From NCBI GenBank assembly GCA_040383485.1, contig JBEIDK010000143.1:1-8147 (forward strand): a stretch of DNA of 8,147 nucleotides, given 5' to 3'. The notes under the pieces were generated by a model. It made no database searches. It saw nothing but the letters and a program-made list of their open reading frames with translations, and was not told the origin of the DNA. Source of the DNA: JBEIDK01 sp040383485. Lineage in GTDB: Bacteria > Bacteroidota > Bacteroidia > UBA4408. The position numbers and the translations under genes were made by a program. Positions 1 to 6,153 of this stretch are shown piece by piece (position 1 is the first letter of the stretch; the number at the start of each line of letters is the position of its first letter).

Positions 1-1003
1 AACACAAAGTGGTTGGCAAAGTGGAAGCGACTTTGAAGGCCCTATTTCACACCTTTCAAAAGGGTGGGCGTTTCATAATTGTGTTGGATACGCCGAAAGT
101 CATGATGAAGAAAGATTGTTATTTGAAACATTACAATATGGTAACGCTACTTCCGACTTAACCTACAACACAAAAGATACTGCAACTGCATTGCAGCGCG
201 CGGCTATGATAGCTCCATTTTTAATACTAACTCCAGGGCCAAAAATGCTGTGGATGTTCGAAGAAATGGGATACGATGTATCAATTTTTACCAATGGAGG
301 AAGAACCAATCCGAAAAATCCTCGTTGGGAATATCTGCAAGTGCCAGAAAGATTAATGTTGTTTAAAACCTATGCTGCATTAATAAAATTAAAAACAAGA
401 TACAAAGCTTTTCGCTCTTCAAATTTTGATATTTCTGCCTTTGGCACACAAAAGCAATTATTTGTAACAAACAACAATGGCAATTACTCCAATAATATTG
501 ATGAAATAAATGCTACTATTTTTTGTAATGCTAATGTCATTGGACAAGATACCTATACAGGCTTTCAGCATACTGGCCGTTGGTATAATTATATGTCGGG
601 CGACTCATTAGAGGTTACAAATACCCAAATGAATTACTATTTGCAACCTGGTGAATTTAGGGTTTTCCTTGACCACAGATTACCTAAACCCGATTTGAAA
701 ATTGATGTAGGCGTGAAGCAATTAGAATCTTCTACATTTGCAAGCTTTACTTATCCTAATCCTTTTGATAATAGCACCATCATCTCTTACCAATTGTTGC
801 AAACTCAAAAAGTAACAATCAATGTTTTCGATATGTATGGTAAGAAGGTAAAAACATTATTTAATGGAATACAGTCGGCAGGGGAATTTCAAACAACTTG
901 GAATGGAACAAATGATGCTGGAAATGAGTTACAAAATGGTTGCTATTTTTATGAAATAACCACTGAGAAAGGAATAAGTAAAGGCAAGTTAATCAAACTG
1001 TAA
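1..1003 (+). CDS. Secreted alpha-amylase-like glycoside hydrolase (GH13), C-terminal part, with T9SS sorting domain; 5' end outside window
   Basis: The open frame enters from the left edge (first full codon at base 2) and ends at TAA 1001-1003, giving 333 visible residues. The TTG at 116 is an internal leucine, not a start. Residues 30-38 (YAESHDEER) match GH13 conserved region IV, and Asp35 would be the transition-state-stabilising aspartate. The PGPKMLWMFEEMGYD segment that follows is typical of the end of the GH13 (beta/alpha)8 barrel. A beta-rich C-terminal amylase domain covers roughly residues 115-235. Residues about 247-333 begin with YPNPF (251-255) and end in KGKLIKL, as in type A C-terminal sorting domains recognised by the type IX secretion system. 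The protein is therefore inferred to be exported and released or anchored at the surface, acting on starch or glycogen-like alpha-glucans. The nucleophile and acid/base regions lie outside the window, so activity and exact specificity cannot be confirmed. Family assignment is confident. Confidence 0.9.
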   Translation, partial: TQSGWQSGSDFEGPISHLSKGWAFHNCVGYAESHDEERLLFETLQYGNATSDLTYNTKDTATALQRAAMIAPFLILTPGPKMLWMFEEMGYDVSIFTNGGRTNPKNPRWEYLQVPERLMLFKTYAALIKLKTRYKAFRSSNFDISAFGTQKQLFVTNNNGNYSNNIDEINATIFCNANVIGQDTYTGFQHTGRWYNYMSGDSLEVTNTQMNYYLQPGEFRVFLDHRLPKPDLKIDVGVKQLESSTFASFTYPNPFDNSTIISYQLLQTQKVTINVFDMYGKKVKTLFNGIQSAGEFQTTWNGTNDAGNELQNGCYFYEITTEKGISKGKLIKL

Positions 1004-1022
1004 TATTCTTCCTTAATTTTTA

Positions 1023-1059
1023 AAAAAGGGTTATTTCATTTGTTTGAAATGACCTTTTT
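1023..1059. terminator. Hairpin terminator, probably bidirectional, after the amylase gene
   Basis: Bases 1023-1038 pair with 1045-1059 around a 6-nt loop. The stem has 15 pairs, one G.T wobble (1032/1051) and one bulged G (1030). Its base is A5/T5, so the plus-strand transcript ends the hairpin in a U run and the minus-strand transcript does the same. It starts 20 bp after the amylase stop and lies in the convergent space before the minus-strand 72-aa gene, so it could terminate both. This is structural inference only. Confidence 0.75.
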
Positions 1060-1107
1060 AATTTTAATATCTTCCTATTTAGAAGAATAATAAGGCCATC
1101 TTCAAAA

Positions 1108-1215
1108 AAGAATATTGCAACAAATGATTCTTCAAAGAAACATTTGTTATATTATTTTGAGGAACTAAGAAATAGAAAAATGCATGTTGGTTTTTTCAAA
1201 ACACATTGTTGCAAT
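1108..1215. repeat. Overlapping inverted repeats in the convergent gap
   Basis: The gap between the amylase stop and the 72-aa gene holds several short inverted repeats. AACAAATG (1119-1126) pairs with CATTTGTT (1141-1148), and inside that stem TTCT (1128-1131) pairs with AGAA (1136-1139) around a TCAA loop. ATTGCAACAA (1114-1123) pairs with TTGTTGCAAT (1206-1215). AAGAAT (1108-1113) could compete by pairing with ATTCTT (1127-1132). In DNA this AT-rich such pairings can arise by chance and no function is assigned. They may be a secondary terminator or 3' UTR structure. Confidence 0.3.
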
Positions 1216-1250
1216 CCCTAAAAAGCAAAAAGGAATAAAATCAATAATAA

Positions 1251-1469
1251 TTAAAAATCATCATCATCGTCTTCATAAATATCATCGAAATTATCGAATC
1301 CAATATTATCGTCATCAATAATATCTTCGTCATCATCAAAGTCACGAGGGTTGCTTGACTTTTTAATTGTTTTCGACTTTTCGGGCTTTAAAGTACTTGG
1401 CTTTTTAGCCGCAGGTTTGTCAGTTGCTAAACCTTTTGCTGGTGTTTTTTTTGTACTTGGCTTTTTCAT
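1251..1469 (-). CDS. Small charge-segregated protein, 72 aa, unknown function
   Basis: The frame runs from ATG (complement of 1467-1469) to TAA (complement of 1251-1253). Residues 1-42 are lysine/proline/alanine/threonine-rich, with 13 Lys and one Arg, in the style of histone H1-like or nucleic-acid-binding tails. Residues 43-72 are strongly acidic, with 18 Asp/Glu of 30, ending DDDDDF. There is no signal peptide, membrane segment or recognised catalytic motif. The pentapeptide KKPST occurs at residues 2-6 and 22-26, encoded by an identical 14-nt string (plus-strand 1393-1406 and 1453-1466). The composition suggests a disordered protein that could bind nucleic acid or basic partners, but this is inference. 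It stands alone, convergent with the amylase and divergent from ligA. No Shine-Dalgarno sequence is visible, as usual in Bacteroidota. It is judged real because the frame is well bounded and its sharply segregated composition would be odd for non-coding DNA, but low complexity keeps confidence moderate. Confidence 0.6.
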   Translation of the reverse strand: MKKPSTKKTPAKGLATDKPAAKKPSTLKPEKSKTIKKSSNPRDFDDDEDIIDDDNIGFDNFDDIYEDDDDDF

Positions 1470-1676
1470 AATGAAAAAATGAAATTCAAAATTTTAAAAG
1501 ATTACGTTATGGCAATTATACAAATATTCGAATATAAAGGTTACAATTTTTTTATTTTTTTCTGACAATTAACAAATTAAGCCGATGAAATTTTTTCAAT
1601 TTTTTTACAAAACACAATTATTCTTAATTTGGATGAAGAAAAAACAACAAAATAGCTTTAATTCCAAACCTTCATA

Positions 1677-1681
1677 ATTAA
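1677..1681. repeat. Left 5-bp direct repeat (ATTAA) of element copy 1
   Basis: ATTAA here directly abuts the CCCAGA terminus and is repeated exactly after the TCTGGG terminus at 1845-1849. It is interpreted as a target-site duplication. Five AT-rich bases alone could match by chance, but copy 2 shows the same arrangement with a different sequence. Confidence 0.65.
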
Positions 1682-1844
1682 CCCAGATTAAGCATTAGAA
1701 ATTATATTACAACGCAAAACCACTTCAAAATATGAAGTAAAAAATTTTTCTCATGCACCATATATTCATTATGATTTATTCGTAAAAGTTCATATTTTAA
1801 TGGGCTTTGGTGTTTCACTACAAACCTCTAACGCGTAATCTGGG
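1682..1844 (+). mobile_element. MITE-like repeat element, copy 1 (163 bp)
   Basis: This stretch is repeated at 5792-5955 in the same orientation, with 14 substitutions and one 1-nt gap over 164 aligned positions (about 91% identity by hand alignment). It starts CCCAGATTAAGCATTAG and ends with the imperfect inverse, whose reverse complement is CCCAGATTACGCGTTAG: 15 of the first 17 positions match. A perfect 5-bp direct repeat, ATTAA, flanks it. There is no open frame of useful length on either strand, so it is non-autonomous. Internally AAAATATGAA (1727-1736) is inverted at 1788-1797, and the arms between these and the termini pair imperfectly along their length (46 of 55 aligned positions in the minus-strand RNA), so the whole element can form one long hairpin. 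It lies 73 bp before the ligA start and could affect ligA expression. The size, short termini and short target duplication fit a miniature inverted-repeat element mobilised in trans. The parent family is unknown; IS1380-type elements, with CC ends and 4-5 bp duplications, are one guess. Confidence 0.8.
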
Positions 1845-1849
1845 ATTAA
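1845..1849. repeat. Right 5-bp direct repeat (ATTAA) of element copy 1
   Basis: This is an exact match to 1677-1681, immediately outside the right terminus. The pair is read as a target-site duplication made on insertion. Confidence 0.65.
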
Positions 1850-1891
1850 TAAAAAAGATTGCACCTTAGCCTATGAACTAGAAAATAATTT

Positions 1892-1899
1892 TATGTTTA
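1892..1899 (+). promoter_or_regulatory. Possible -7 box for ligA (weak)
   Basis: TATGTTTA matches 7 of 8 positions of the Bacteroidota -7 consensus TAnnTTTG and lies 18 nt before the ligA ATG. No TTG -33 element is found at the usual 19-23 nt spacing; the nearest TTG, at 1859-1861, is 30 nt upstream of the box. In this AT-rich DNA such a match is weak evidence. Confidence 0.25.
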
Positions 1900-1917
1900 A
1901 GACCTTAAATAAAATCC

Positions 1918-3918
1918 ATGTATCCTCAACAAAGAATAGAAGAACTCACAAAACTAATTGAAGTTCATAATTATAATTACTATCAACTATCTAATCCTTC
2001 AATTTCCGATTTTGAATTTGATAAGTTGCTTGAAGAGTTAATTGAATTAGAAAAAAAATATCCTGAATATCTATTGCCAAGCTCTCCATCTCAACGCATT
2101 GGAGGAACGATTACAAAAGAATTTAAATCGGTTGTGCATAAATACCCAATGTTGTCACTTGGTAATACCTATTCTCGTGAAGAGTTGTTTGATTTTGACC
2201 AACGCATACAAAAAGCAATAGCTGGTGAATACGAATATGTTTGTGAATTAAAATACGATGGTGTTGCAATTGGAATAACTTATGAAAATGGAGAATTGAA
2301 ACAAGCGGTAACTAGAGGGGATGGTGTGCAAGGAGATGAGGTAACTGCAAATGTAAAAACTATAAAATCGATTCCTCTAAAGTTAAGAGGCGATAATTAT
2401 CCAAATGAATTTGAAATAAGAGGAGAAATAATAATGCCTCGTAAAGTTTTTGATGAAATTAATCGTGAGAAAGAAGAAATTGGAGATGCTTTGTTGGCAA
2501 ATCCTCGAAACTCAGCTTCTGGCACATTAAAAATGCAAGACTCTAGTGTGGTTGCTAAACGCAAATTAGATTGCTATTTGTACTTTTTATATACCAATGA
2601 GCAAATATTTGAAACTCATGAAGAGTCCTTGAACGCCTTGAAAAATTGGGGATTTAAAGCTCCCTACATTATAAACAAGTGTAAAAACATGGATGAGGTT
2701 GTTCAATTTATTGAATTATGGGAGAAAAAAAGATTTGAATTAGATTTTGATATTGATGGAATTGTGATAAAAGTGAACAATTATGCACAACAAAAGGTGT
2801 TGGGCTATACAGCAAAATCACCACGCTGGGCTATTTCATATAAATTTAAAGCAGAACAAGTAAGTACACAATTGATTTCAGTTCAATATCAGGTTGGTAG
2901 AACAGGGGCAATAACTCCTGTTGCAAATTTAACACCAGTACAACTTGCTGGAACCATTGTAAAAAGGGCATCATTGCATAATGCCGATATTATTGAAAAC
3001 CTGGATTTGTATGAAAACGATTTTGTTTTTGTTGAAAAAGGAGGAGAAATAATTCCTAAAATTATTGGCGTGGACTATTCAAAAAGACTTAAAAACACGA
3101 ATAAAGTAAGGTATATTGAAAATTGTCCAGAATGCAATTCTGTATTAATAAGAGAAGAAGGTGAAGCTAATCATTATTGTCCAAACGAAGATGATTGCCC
3201 TCCACAAATTGTTGGGCGAATGTCGCACTTTATTAGCCGTAGGGCAATGAATATTGATGGGGTAGGGGAAGAGGCAATTGAACTTTTTTACAAAAATGGA
3301 TTAATAAAAAACATTGCTGATTTATATGATTTAAGAAAAGAGCAACTGCTTCCGCTTGAACGTATGGCAGAAAAATCTGTTCAGAATATTATTGAAGGTA
3401 TTGAACTATCAAAAAAAATTCCATTTGAACGTGTTTTATTTGCATTAGGGATTCGACATGTAGGAGAAACAGTGGCCAAAAAGTTATCCAAATCATTTAA
3501 GAATATTGAGAAAATTGCCAGCGCTACTTATGAAGAATTAATGCAAGTTGAAGAGATAGGAGAAAAAATTGCTGAATCTATCATTAAATATTTTTCAGAA
3601 ATGAAACACAAAGAAATAATTGAACGCCTCAAAGTAAAGGGATTACAAATGGAGGTAATTCAAAACAATTCAAATGTTTCAAATATTTTAAATAGTCAAA
3701 CCTTTGTAGTAAGTGGAGTTTTTACAACCTATTCTCGCGATGGAATAAAAGAAACAATAGAGAACAATGGAGGGAAGGTTTTAAGCGCAATTTCAGCTAA
3801 AACAAACTATTTGGTTGCTGGCAATAAAATGGGACCAGAGAAATTAAAGAAAGCAGAAAAGCTTGGTATTAGAATAATAAGCGAACATGAACTTACAAAT
3901 ATGATATCAGAAATATAA
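1918..3918 (+). CDS. ligA: NAD-dependent DNA ligase LigA
   Basis: LigA seals nicks in DNA during replication and repair using NAD+, and is normally essential. The 666-residue length is typical of the family. Domain Ia at the N terminus carries the YNYYQLSNPSISDFEFD segment (NMN-binding region). The adenylated lysine is Lys112 in KYDG. Further nucleotidyltransferase motifs are RNSASG (about 196-201), DGIVIKV (280-286, with Lys285) and YKFKA (308-312). The OB fold begins near VGRTGAITP (326 onward). A zinc finger is formed by Cys403, Cys406, Cys421 and Cys427. Helix-hairpin-helix repeats follow at about 430-585, and a BRCT domain at about 590-664 (SGVFTTYSRDGIKETIENNG). All key residues are present. 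The ATG at 1918 gives the expected N terminus and no upstream in-frame extension is needed. The gene follows element copy 1 and precedes the ABC exporter by 39 bp on the same strand, so partial cotranscription is possible. Confidence 0.98.
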   Translation: MYPQQRIEELTKLIEVHNYNYYQLSNPSISDFEFDKLLEELIELEKKYPEYLLPSSPSQRIGGTITKEFKSVVHKYPMLSLGNTYSREELFDFDQRIQKAIAGEYEYVCELKYDGVAIGITYENGELKQAVTRGDGVQGDEVTANVKTIKSIPLKLRGDNYPNEFEIRGEIIMPRKVFDEINREKEEIGDALLANPRNSASGTLKMQDSSVVAKRKLDCYLYFLYTNEQIFETHEESLNALKNWGFKAPYIINKCKNMDEVVQFIELWEKKRFELDFDIDGIVIKVNNYAQQKVLGYTAKSPRWAISYKFKAEQVSTQLISVQYQVGRTGAITPVANLTPVQLAGTIVKRASLHNADIIENLDLYENDFVFVEKGGEIIPKIIGVDYSKRLKNTNKVRYIENCPECNSVLIREEGEANHYCPNEDDCPPQIVGRMSHFISRRAMNIDGVGEEAIELFYKNGLIKNIADLYDLRKEQLLPLERMAEKSVQNIIEGIELSKKIPFERVLFALGIRHVGETVAKKLSKSFKNIEKIASATYEELMQVEEIGEKIAESIIKYFSEMKHKEIIERLKVKGLQMEVIQNNSNVSNILNSQTFVVSGVFTTYSRDGIKETIENNGGKVLSAISAKTNYLVAGNKMGPEKLKKAEKLGIRIISEHELTNMISEI

Positions 3919-3943
3919 TGGACTTTTTAGTTAAGTCATTTTA

Positions 3944-3951
3944 TATATTTG
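3944..3951 (+). promoter_or_regulatory. -7 promoter box ahead of the ABC exporter
   Basis: TATATTTG is a perfect match to the Bacteroidota sigma-ABfr -7 consensus TAnnTTTG. It ends 6 nt before ATG 3958, so transcription would start almost at the start codon, giving a leaderless or near-leaderless mRNA. Only a poor -33 candidate is visible: a T run at 3924-3928, with no TTG. The box overlaps the TTG at 3949, which argues against that codon being the translation start. Confidence 0.45.
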
Positions 3952-3957
3952 CACGCA

Positions 3958-5790
3958 ATGAAGATATATTTTAGGTTATTAAGTTTTTGTAAGCCTTATA
4001 AAAGATTTTTACCTCCATATTTTTTGTTTGCAATTTTTGCCACTATATTTAGTTTGGCAAATTTCACACTGCTTATCCCTCTATTAAATGTGCTTTTTAA
4101 CCAAACAGAACATTCTGTTGTTCTAGAACCAAGCTTTAGTTTTTCGGTAAGTTTTTTTAAAGAATACTTTAACTTTCAGTTTTATAAAATTATTGACCAA
4201 GGAGGAAAATTAGCAGCATTAAAATTTGTTTGTATTGTTATTTTCTTTTCGGTAATGCTTTCTAATCTATTCAAATTTCTGTCTCAAAAGGTACTCACTT
4301 CTATGCGTACTTATTTGCTTTATAATTTACGAAAGGCAGTATTTGAAAAATTAACCACCTTAAATATTGGCTACTATCATAACCAACGCAAAGGCGATTT
4401 AATGAGTAGTTTAAGTAATGACGTTCAAGAAATAGAAAACTCAATAATAAGTTCTGTTCAGGTTGTTATGCGCGAACCACTTATGCTGATTGGCTTTTTT
4501 GTTTTATTACTTATGATTTCAGTAAAACTAACTCTATTTACTTTGCTGCTTCTGCCTATATCATTCGGAATAATTGCAGAAATTACTAAAAGACTAAAAC
4601 GTGATGCAAAACAAAGCCAAAGTTTACTTGGCAATTTGCTAAGCATTATCGAAGAAAGTATATCAGGAATTAGAATTATTAAAGCTTTCAATGCTCAAGC
4701 CTTTATTCAATCTAAATTCGATAAAGAAAACTCAGCATATTCTAAACTTCTCAAATCCATAGTTAATAAAAGAGAGTTGGCTAGTCCGCTTTCTGAATTT
4801 TTAAGCGTTGGAGTGCTTACAATAATTATTTTTTATGGGGGAAAACTAGTGCTTAGCAATGAAGGAAGCCTAACAGGTAGCCAGTTTATAACATATATAG
4901 CTTTATATTCACAAGTACTAGTGCCAGCAAAAAACATATCAGGAGCTATTACAAATATACAAAGAGGTTTAGCATCGGGCGAGAGAATAGTTAATATTTT
5001 AGATGCCGATAATCCTATAAATGATTTGCCAAATGCCAAAGAGATTGATGGTTTTAGGAGCGAAGTAGAATTTAAAAACGTAAGTTTTGCATACTCAAAA
5101 GGCGATATGGGCTACGCACTAAAAAATATCAATATTAAAATTGAGAAAGGCAAAATGATAGCGTTAGTGGGACGCTCAGGCGGAGGTAAATCTACTTTTG
5201 TTGATTTACTTCCAAGGTTTTACGAAGTTTCAGAAGGTGAAATATTAATAGACGGACATAACATACAAAACCTAAAAATGAATAGCCTTAGGGCGCTAAT
5301 GGGCAATGTTACTCAAGAGTCTATTTTATTTAACGATTCTATTTATAACAACATAGCCTTTGGTATACCAAATACCAGCGAAGATAAAGTTATTGAAGCG
5401 GCTAAAATTGCTAATGCTCATGAGTTTATTATTCGAACTGAAAATGGTTACCAAACAAACATTGGGGACCGCGGTGCAAAACTAAGTGGGGGGCAAAGAC
5501 AAAGAATAAGTATTGCTAGAGCAGTACTCAAAAATCCTCCTATTTTAATTTTAGATGAAGCAACATCAGCACTTGATACAGAAAGCGAAAAACTAGTGCA
5601 AGAAGCATTGGGTAACTTAATGAAAAACCGTACAAGCGTTGTTATTGCTCATCGTTTGTCAACCATAGTAATGGCCGATGAAATCATCGTACTAGAGAAA
5701 GGAGAAATTATTGAAAGAGGAAACCACAGGCAACTCCTAAATACAAACTCACAATACAAAAAGTTGTATGAAATGCAAGCGTTTAGTTAA
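3958..5790 (+). CDS. ABC exporter, fused permease-ATPase (MsbA-like)
   Basis: This is a 610-residue half-transporter of the type IV (MsbA/Sav1866-like) exporter fold that would act as a homodimer in the inner membrane. The first ~320 residues are the permease, with six predicted membrane helices starting at about 18-45. The segment between helices 1 and 2 is long, as seen in other Bacteroidota members. The ATPase domain is complete: Walker A GRSGGGKST (405-413), Q-loop Gln453, signature LSGGQ (509-513), Walker B ILILDE with Asp533 and catalytic Glu534, D-loop SALD, and H-loop His565. ATP-driven export of a lipid or other hydrophobic substrate (lipid A core in true MsbA) is inferred from the family; the sequence does not fix the substrate. 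ATG 3958 is preferred over TTG 3949 because the latter lies inside a perfect -7 box and adds only three residues. The stop codon overlaps the direct repeat flanking element copy 2, so the C terminus was unaffected by the insertion. Confidence 0.93.
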   Translation: MKIYFRLLSFCKPYKRFLPPYFLFAIFATIFSLANFTLLIPLLNVLFNQTEHSVVLEPSFSFSVSFFKEYFNFQFYKIIDQGGKLAALKFVCIVIFFSVMLSNLFKFLSQKVLTSMRTYLLYNLRKAVFEKLTTLNIGYYHNQRKGDLMSSLSNDVQEIENSIISSVQVVMREPLMLIGFFVLLLMISVKLTLFTLLLLPISFGIIAEITKRLKRDAKQSQSLLGNLLSIIEESISGIRIIKAFNAQAFIQSKFDKENSAYSKLLKSIVNKRELASPLSEFLSVGVLTIIIFYGGKLVLSNEGSLTGSQFITYIALYSQVLVPAKNISGAITNIQRGLASGERIVNILDADNPINDLPNAKEIDGFRSEVEFKNVSFAYSKGDMGYALKNINIKIEKGKMIALVGRSGGGKSTFVDLLPRFYEVSEGEILIDGHNIQNLKMNSLRALMGNVTQESILFNDSIYNNIAFGIPNTSEDKVIEAAKIANAHEFIIRTENGYQTNIGDRGAKLSGGQRQRISIARAVLKNPPILILDEATSALDTESEKLVQEALGNLMKNRTSVVIAHRLSTIVMADEIIVLEKGEIIERGNHRQLLNTNSQYKKLYEMQAFS

Positions 5791-5791
5791 A
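5787..5791. repeat. Left 5-bp direct repeat (TTAAA) of element copy 2
   Basis: TTAAA abuts the CCCAGA terminus and is repeated exactly at 5956-5960. It contains the ABC exporter's stop codon (TAA 5788-5790). It differs in sequence from copy 1's ATTAA, as expected for independent target-site duplications. Confidence 0.65.
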
Positions 5792-5955
5792 CCCAGAATA
5801 TGCATTAGAAATTCTATTACAACGCAAAATCCCTTCAAAATATGAAGTAAACAACTTTTTCTCATGCATCATATATTCAATATGATTTATTCGTAAAAGT
5901 TCATATTTTATTGGGCTTTGGCGCTTCACTACGAACCCCTAACGCATAATCTGGG
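5792..5955 (+). mobile_element. MITE-like repeat element, copy 2 (164 bp)
   Basis: This is the second copy of the element at 1682-1844, in the same orientation and about 91% identical. The left terminus CCCAGAATATGCATTAG and the reverse complement of the right terminus, CCCAGATTATGCGTTAG, agree at 15 of 17 positions. A perfect TTAAA direct repeat flanks it. AAAATATGAA (5837-5846) is inverted at 5900-5909, and ATCATAT/ATATGAT makes a further hairpin in the central loop. In the minus-strand transcript the outer arms (complement of 5955-5900 with complement of 5846-5792) form 41 Watson-Crick and 7 G.U pairs, with 7 mismatches and one bulge. In the plus-strand transcript the 7 wobbles would be A.C mismatches. 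No protein is encoded. It occupies almost the entire space between the convergent ABC exporter and the 60-aa gene and could act as a transcription barrier or 3' UTR structure for either, although no U-tract follows the stem. Confidence 0.8.
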
Positions 5956-5960
5956 TTAAA
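5956..5960. repeat. Right 5-bp direct repeat (TTAAA) of element copy 2
   Basis: This is an exact match to 5787-5791, immediately outside the right terminus, and is read as the other half of the target-site duplication. Confidence 0.65.
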
Positions 5961-5966
5961 GTTAAA

Positions 5967-6149
5967 TCAGTTTAAAATTAAAACTATAGGCTCTTTTTCT
6001 TTTACCGAATACACACTTAAAGCTTTAGAGTAAGCTAAAATATTATTAATTGTTTCTTGCTTTAATATAGAATCACTGCTGAAAGAAAGTTTTTCTTTAG
6101 TATTGTTATTTAAATTAAGCAATAATGGTTTGGAGTAGTTTTTTACCAT
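5967..6149 (-). CDS. Small protein, 60 aa, unknown function
   Basis: ATG (complement of 6147-6149) to TGA (complement of 5967-5969). The protein is mostly polar, with no signal peptide, membrane helix or cysteine. The C-terminal half (KQETINNILAYSKAL, then EKEPIVLILN) looks like one amphipathic helix followed by a hydrophobic strand. Small proteins with this feel (a short ETI.NIL.YSK helix and an LN end) seem familiar from Bacteroidota genomes, but I cannot name a family. Support for reality: the frame fills the space up to the insertion, codon choice matches the neighbours, and removing element copy 2 leaves it 7 nt from the convergent ABC gene, a normal tight arrangement. An 8-bp perfect inverted repeat lies 4 nt before the start. 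It is probably transcribed separately from the nucleoside transporter, whose stop is 162 bp upstream on the same strand, though readthrough is possible. Confidence 0.5.
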   Translation of the reverse strand: MVKNYSKPLLLNLNNNTKEKLSFSSDSILKQETINNILAYSKALSVYSVKEKEPIVLILN

Positions 6150-6153
6150 GCAA

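Larger units (their letters stand above)
1470..1917. other. Non-coding region between the 72-aa gene and ligA
   Basis: This 448-bp stretch separates two divergently transcribed genes and should carry both promoters. Bases 1470-1676 are very AT-rich with long T and A runs. On the minus strand AATATTTG, complement of 1524-1531, resembles a -7 box (7 of 8 to TAnnTTTG), but the nearest upstream TTG is only 15 nt away, so it is weak. Bases 1677-1849 hold a transposon-like repeat element with its flanking direct repeats (listed separately). Bases 1850-1917 are the immediate ligA upstream region. No convincing gene was seen on either strand. Confidence 0.6.

Noticed and set aside
1585..1677. Plus-strand 30-codon open frame (MKFFQFFYKTQLF...) ending just at element copy 1
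   Set aside because: Very short, made mostly of A/T-run codons (Phe, Lys), with no promoter box upstream; likely chance in AT-rich intergenic DNA.
1682..1844. Transposase remnant or small gene inside the repeat element
   Set aside because: All frames in both copies are broken by stops within a few codons and no transposase motif is visible, so the element is treated as non-coding.
1682..1844. CRISPR array or tandem repeat
   Set aside because: There are only two copies 4.1 kb apart, no spacer-repeat periodicity, and the unit is far too long for a CRISPR repeat.
4458..4691. Minus-strand open frame of 77 codons
   Set aside because: It lies entirely inside the ABC exporter's permease region on the opposite strand; the exporter frame has clear family motifs and this one has none.
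4833..5039. Minus-strand open frame of 68 codons
   Set aside because: Antisense shadow of the ABC exporter; no recognisable protein features.
1682..5955. Composite transposon carrying ligA and the ABC exporter
   Set aside because: Each element copy has its own distinct matched 5-bp duplication; a composite move would place matching duplications only at the outer ends. The cargo is also ordinary housekeeping DNA.
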